This document shows, in pieces, positions 62,731 to 64,000 of a stretch of 64,000 bases of DNA. The DNA is from Allobosea sp. GTDB taxonomy: Bacteria; Pseudomonadota; Alphaproteobacteria; Rhizobiales; Beijerinckiaceae. Every line of letters begins with the position of its first letter. The stretch's first letter is position 1. Below the pieces are notes generated by a model. It had not been told where the DNA came from, did not search any database, and saw nothing but the letters and a program-made list of their open reading frames with translations. The translations under genes were made by a program, and so were the position numbers. The DNA lies in NCBI RefSeq assembly GCF_017308015.1, contig NZ_JAFKFW010000025.1:1-64000 (forward strand), read 5' to 3'.

Positions 62731-64000
62731 CCCGGGAAGACCGAGGTGATCGTCTGGCCGCCGCGCGAGATCGTCACCTCCCAGGCCCGCCTGCGCTCCT
62801 TCAGGACAGTCTCCACCTCGCGCGAGCTGTTCATGCGCTCACCGTTGAGCGCCATGATCAGATCGCCCTTCTGGAAGCCGACGCTGGCCGCCGTGCTGCC
62901 CTCCTCGACCTCGCTGACGACGACGCCCTCGTTGCCCGTCTCGATCGAAAGCTCTTCGGCAAGCGCCGGCGACATGTTGCCGACCGTCAGGCCGGCCAGC
63001 GGCGAGCGGCTGGCGATCTTCACCAGGTCACGCGGCCGCGTCTCGGGCGCCGCCACGAGTTTGATAGGGACCGAGATGCGCTTGCCGCCACGCAGCACGC
63101 TGAGCATGGTCGTCCCGCCGATCGGCCGGGTCGCAAAGCGGTAGCCGAAGGATTCGGGGTCATCGACATTGACGCCGTCGACGGAGAGGATGACGTCCGA
63201 GCGCTTGAGGCCTGCCTGGTCGGCCGGCCCCTTCTCGACGACGCTGGCGACCACCGAGCCGGCCGGCCGGTCGAGTCCGAGCCCGTCCGCGACCTCTGCC
63301 GTCAGGCTCTGCAGCCGCGCTCCGAACCAGGGACGCTTGACCGTCTTGGCGCCGGCCTTGGCACTGTCGACGACGAGGCGCACCATTGCCGAGGGAATTG
63401 CGAAACCGATACCGACGCTGCCGCCGGAGCGTGAGTAGATCGCGGTATTGATGCCGACGACGCGGCCCTTCATGTCGATCAGCGCACCGCCCGAATTGCC
63501 CGGATTGATCGCCGCATCCGTCTGGATGAAGGACTGCGCGTCGCCGACGCCGATCTGCGTGCGCGCCAGCGCCGAGACGATGCCCTGCGTCACCGTCTGG
63601 CCGACGCCGAAGGGATTGCCCATGGCGAGCACGATGTCGCCGACCTGAAGCTCATCGGTATCGGCCAGGGCAATCGCGGTCAGGTTCCTGGCCTCGGCGA
63701 GCTTGAGCACGGCGAGATCGGTGCGCGGATCGCGCAGCAGGATCGTGGCCTCGACCTCACGCTTGTCGGCGAAGGCGACCTTCACCTCGCTCATGTTCTC
63801 GATGACGTGGTTATTCGTCACCACGAGCCCGTCGCCGGCATCGACGATCACGCCGGAACCAAGCGAGCGCTGCACCCGCTCGCGCGGCACGCCGAAGCCG
63901 CCATCGCCGAAGAAGCGGCGGAAGAACGGGTCGTCCATGAAGGGATTCTGGGGACGCTTCTCGACGCGCGCGCCATAGACGTTCACGACCGCGGCCTGCG
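62727..64000 (-). CDS. HtrA/DegP-type periplasmic serine protease (partial, N-terminus outside window)
   Basis: About 424 codons. Trypsin-like domain with the triad in TNNHVIEN (His), DPRTDLAVLK (Asp) and GNSGGALID (Ser), followed by two PDZ domains (GSVVASVVEKGPADQAGL and EEGSTAASVGFQKGDLIMALNG). The frame stays open to base 64000: QAAVVNVYGARVE is in frame and family-like, so the signal sequence is outside. Overlaps rarA by 4 bp (ATGA). Confidence 0.93.
   Translation of the reverse strand, partial: QAAVVNVYGARVEKRPQNPFMDDPFFRRFFGDGGFGVPRERVQRSLGSGVIVDAGDGLVVTNNHVIENMSEVKVAFADKREVEATILLRDPRTDLAVLKLAEARNLTAIALADTDELQVGDIVLAMGNPFGVGQTVTQGIVSALARTQIGVGDAQSFIQTDAAINPGNSGGALIDMKGRVVGINTAIYSRSGGSVGIGFAIPSAMVRLVVDSAKAGAKTVKRPWFGARLQSLTAEVADGLGLDRPAGSVVASVVEKGPADQAGLKRSDVILSVDGVNVDDPESFGYRFATRPIGGTTMLSVLRGGKRISVPIKLVAAPETRPRDLVKIASRSPLAGLTVGNMSPALAEELSIETGNEGVVVSEVEEGSTAASVGFQKGDLIMALNGERMNSSREVETVLKERRRAWEVTISRGGQTITSVFPG

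Overview
The window is high-GC chromosomal DNA from an alphaproteobacterium, most likely a Hyphomicrobiales (Rhizobiales) member close to Bosea. The order is supported by gene content: a DUF1489 protein, a short phasin, a tandem cold-shock-domain protein, paired YkuD L,D-transpeptidases and an RluC-type pseudouridine synthase. The genus is inference only. Most of the window is ordinary core genome, densely packed in short operons with ATGA overlaps.

Left core (1-27.7 kb). This part runs from a dGTPase-like fragment cut by the window edge through an ErpA/IscA protein, an HD-GYP protein that lacks a normal start codon, a sirtuin, an aminotransferase, a UxaA-family dehydratase and a GDCCVxC-motif protein. 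Two tandem L,D-transpeptidases follow, the second with degenerate active-site residues. A frameshifted acetyltransferase and a frameshifted isoprenylcysteine-methyltransferase-like gene flank a SCO protein. Next come a phasin, a DacA/SPOR protein, panC, both subunits of a methylcrotonyl-CoA-carboxylase-like enzyme (19.1-21.1 and 24.5-26.1 kb), lipB and a lone fliN-like gene, ending at tRNA-Leu(GAG).

Integrated island (27772-43277). A 60-bp direct repeat made of the 3' part of tRNA-Leu bounds a 15.4-kb element. In order it carries a tyrosine integrase, an AlpA-type regulator, small unknown genes, a P-loop replication ATPase followed by clustered 9-bp iterons around an AT-rich stretch (candidate origin), a serine resolvase with TGATAC repeats, and an operon of type III-like restriction subunit, a DUF6236-like protein and a modification methyltransferase. 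An IS3-family remnant and a small membrane protein close the element. The methyltransferase has a low-GC core exactly where its target-recognition region should lie, which suggests a specificity swap by recombination. The element separated the tRNA from its native UUCG terminator, now at 43.3 kb, and supplies a replacement. Integrase, AlpA, primase-like ATPase and origin together resemble a phage-satellite or integrative element with a restriction-modification cargo.

Right core (43.3-64 kb). Here lie two tandem GH25 lysozyme-like proteins, a CorA/ZntB-type channel, isovaleryl-CoA dehydrogenase (same leucine pathway as the carboxylase on the other side of the island), an ABC exporter preceded by a possible leader peptide, rhodanese, DUF599, DUF3253 and YdcF proteins, GST, the propionyl-CoA carboxylase alpha subunit, a HAD phosphatase, a PsiF-like repeat protein, a pseudouridine synthase, crcB, rarA and an HtrA protease cut by the right edge. 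A dispersed family of GTCAT...ATGAC inverted repeats occupies at least six intergenic regions.

All calls come from reading the sequence and its translations. No database search was run.
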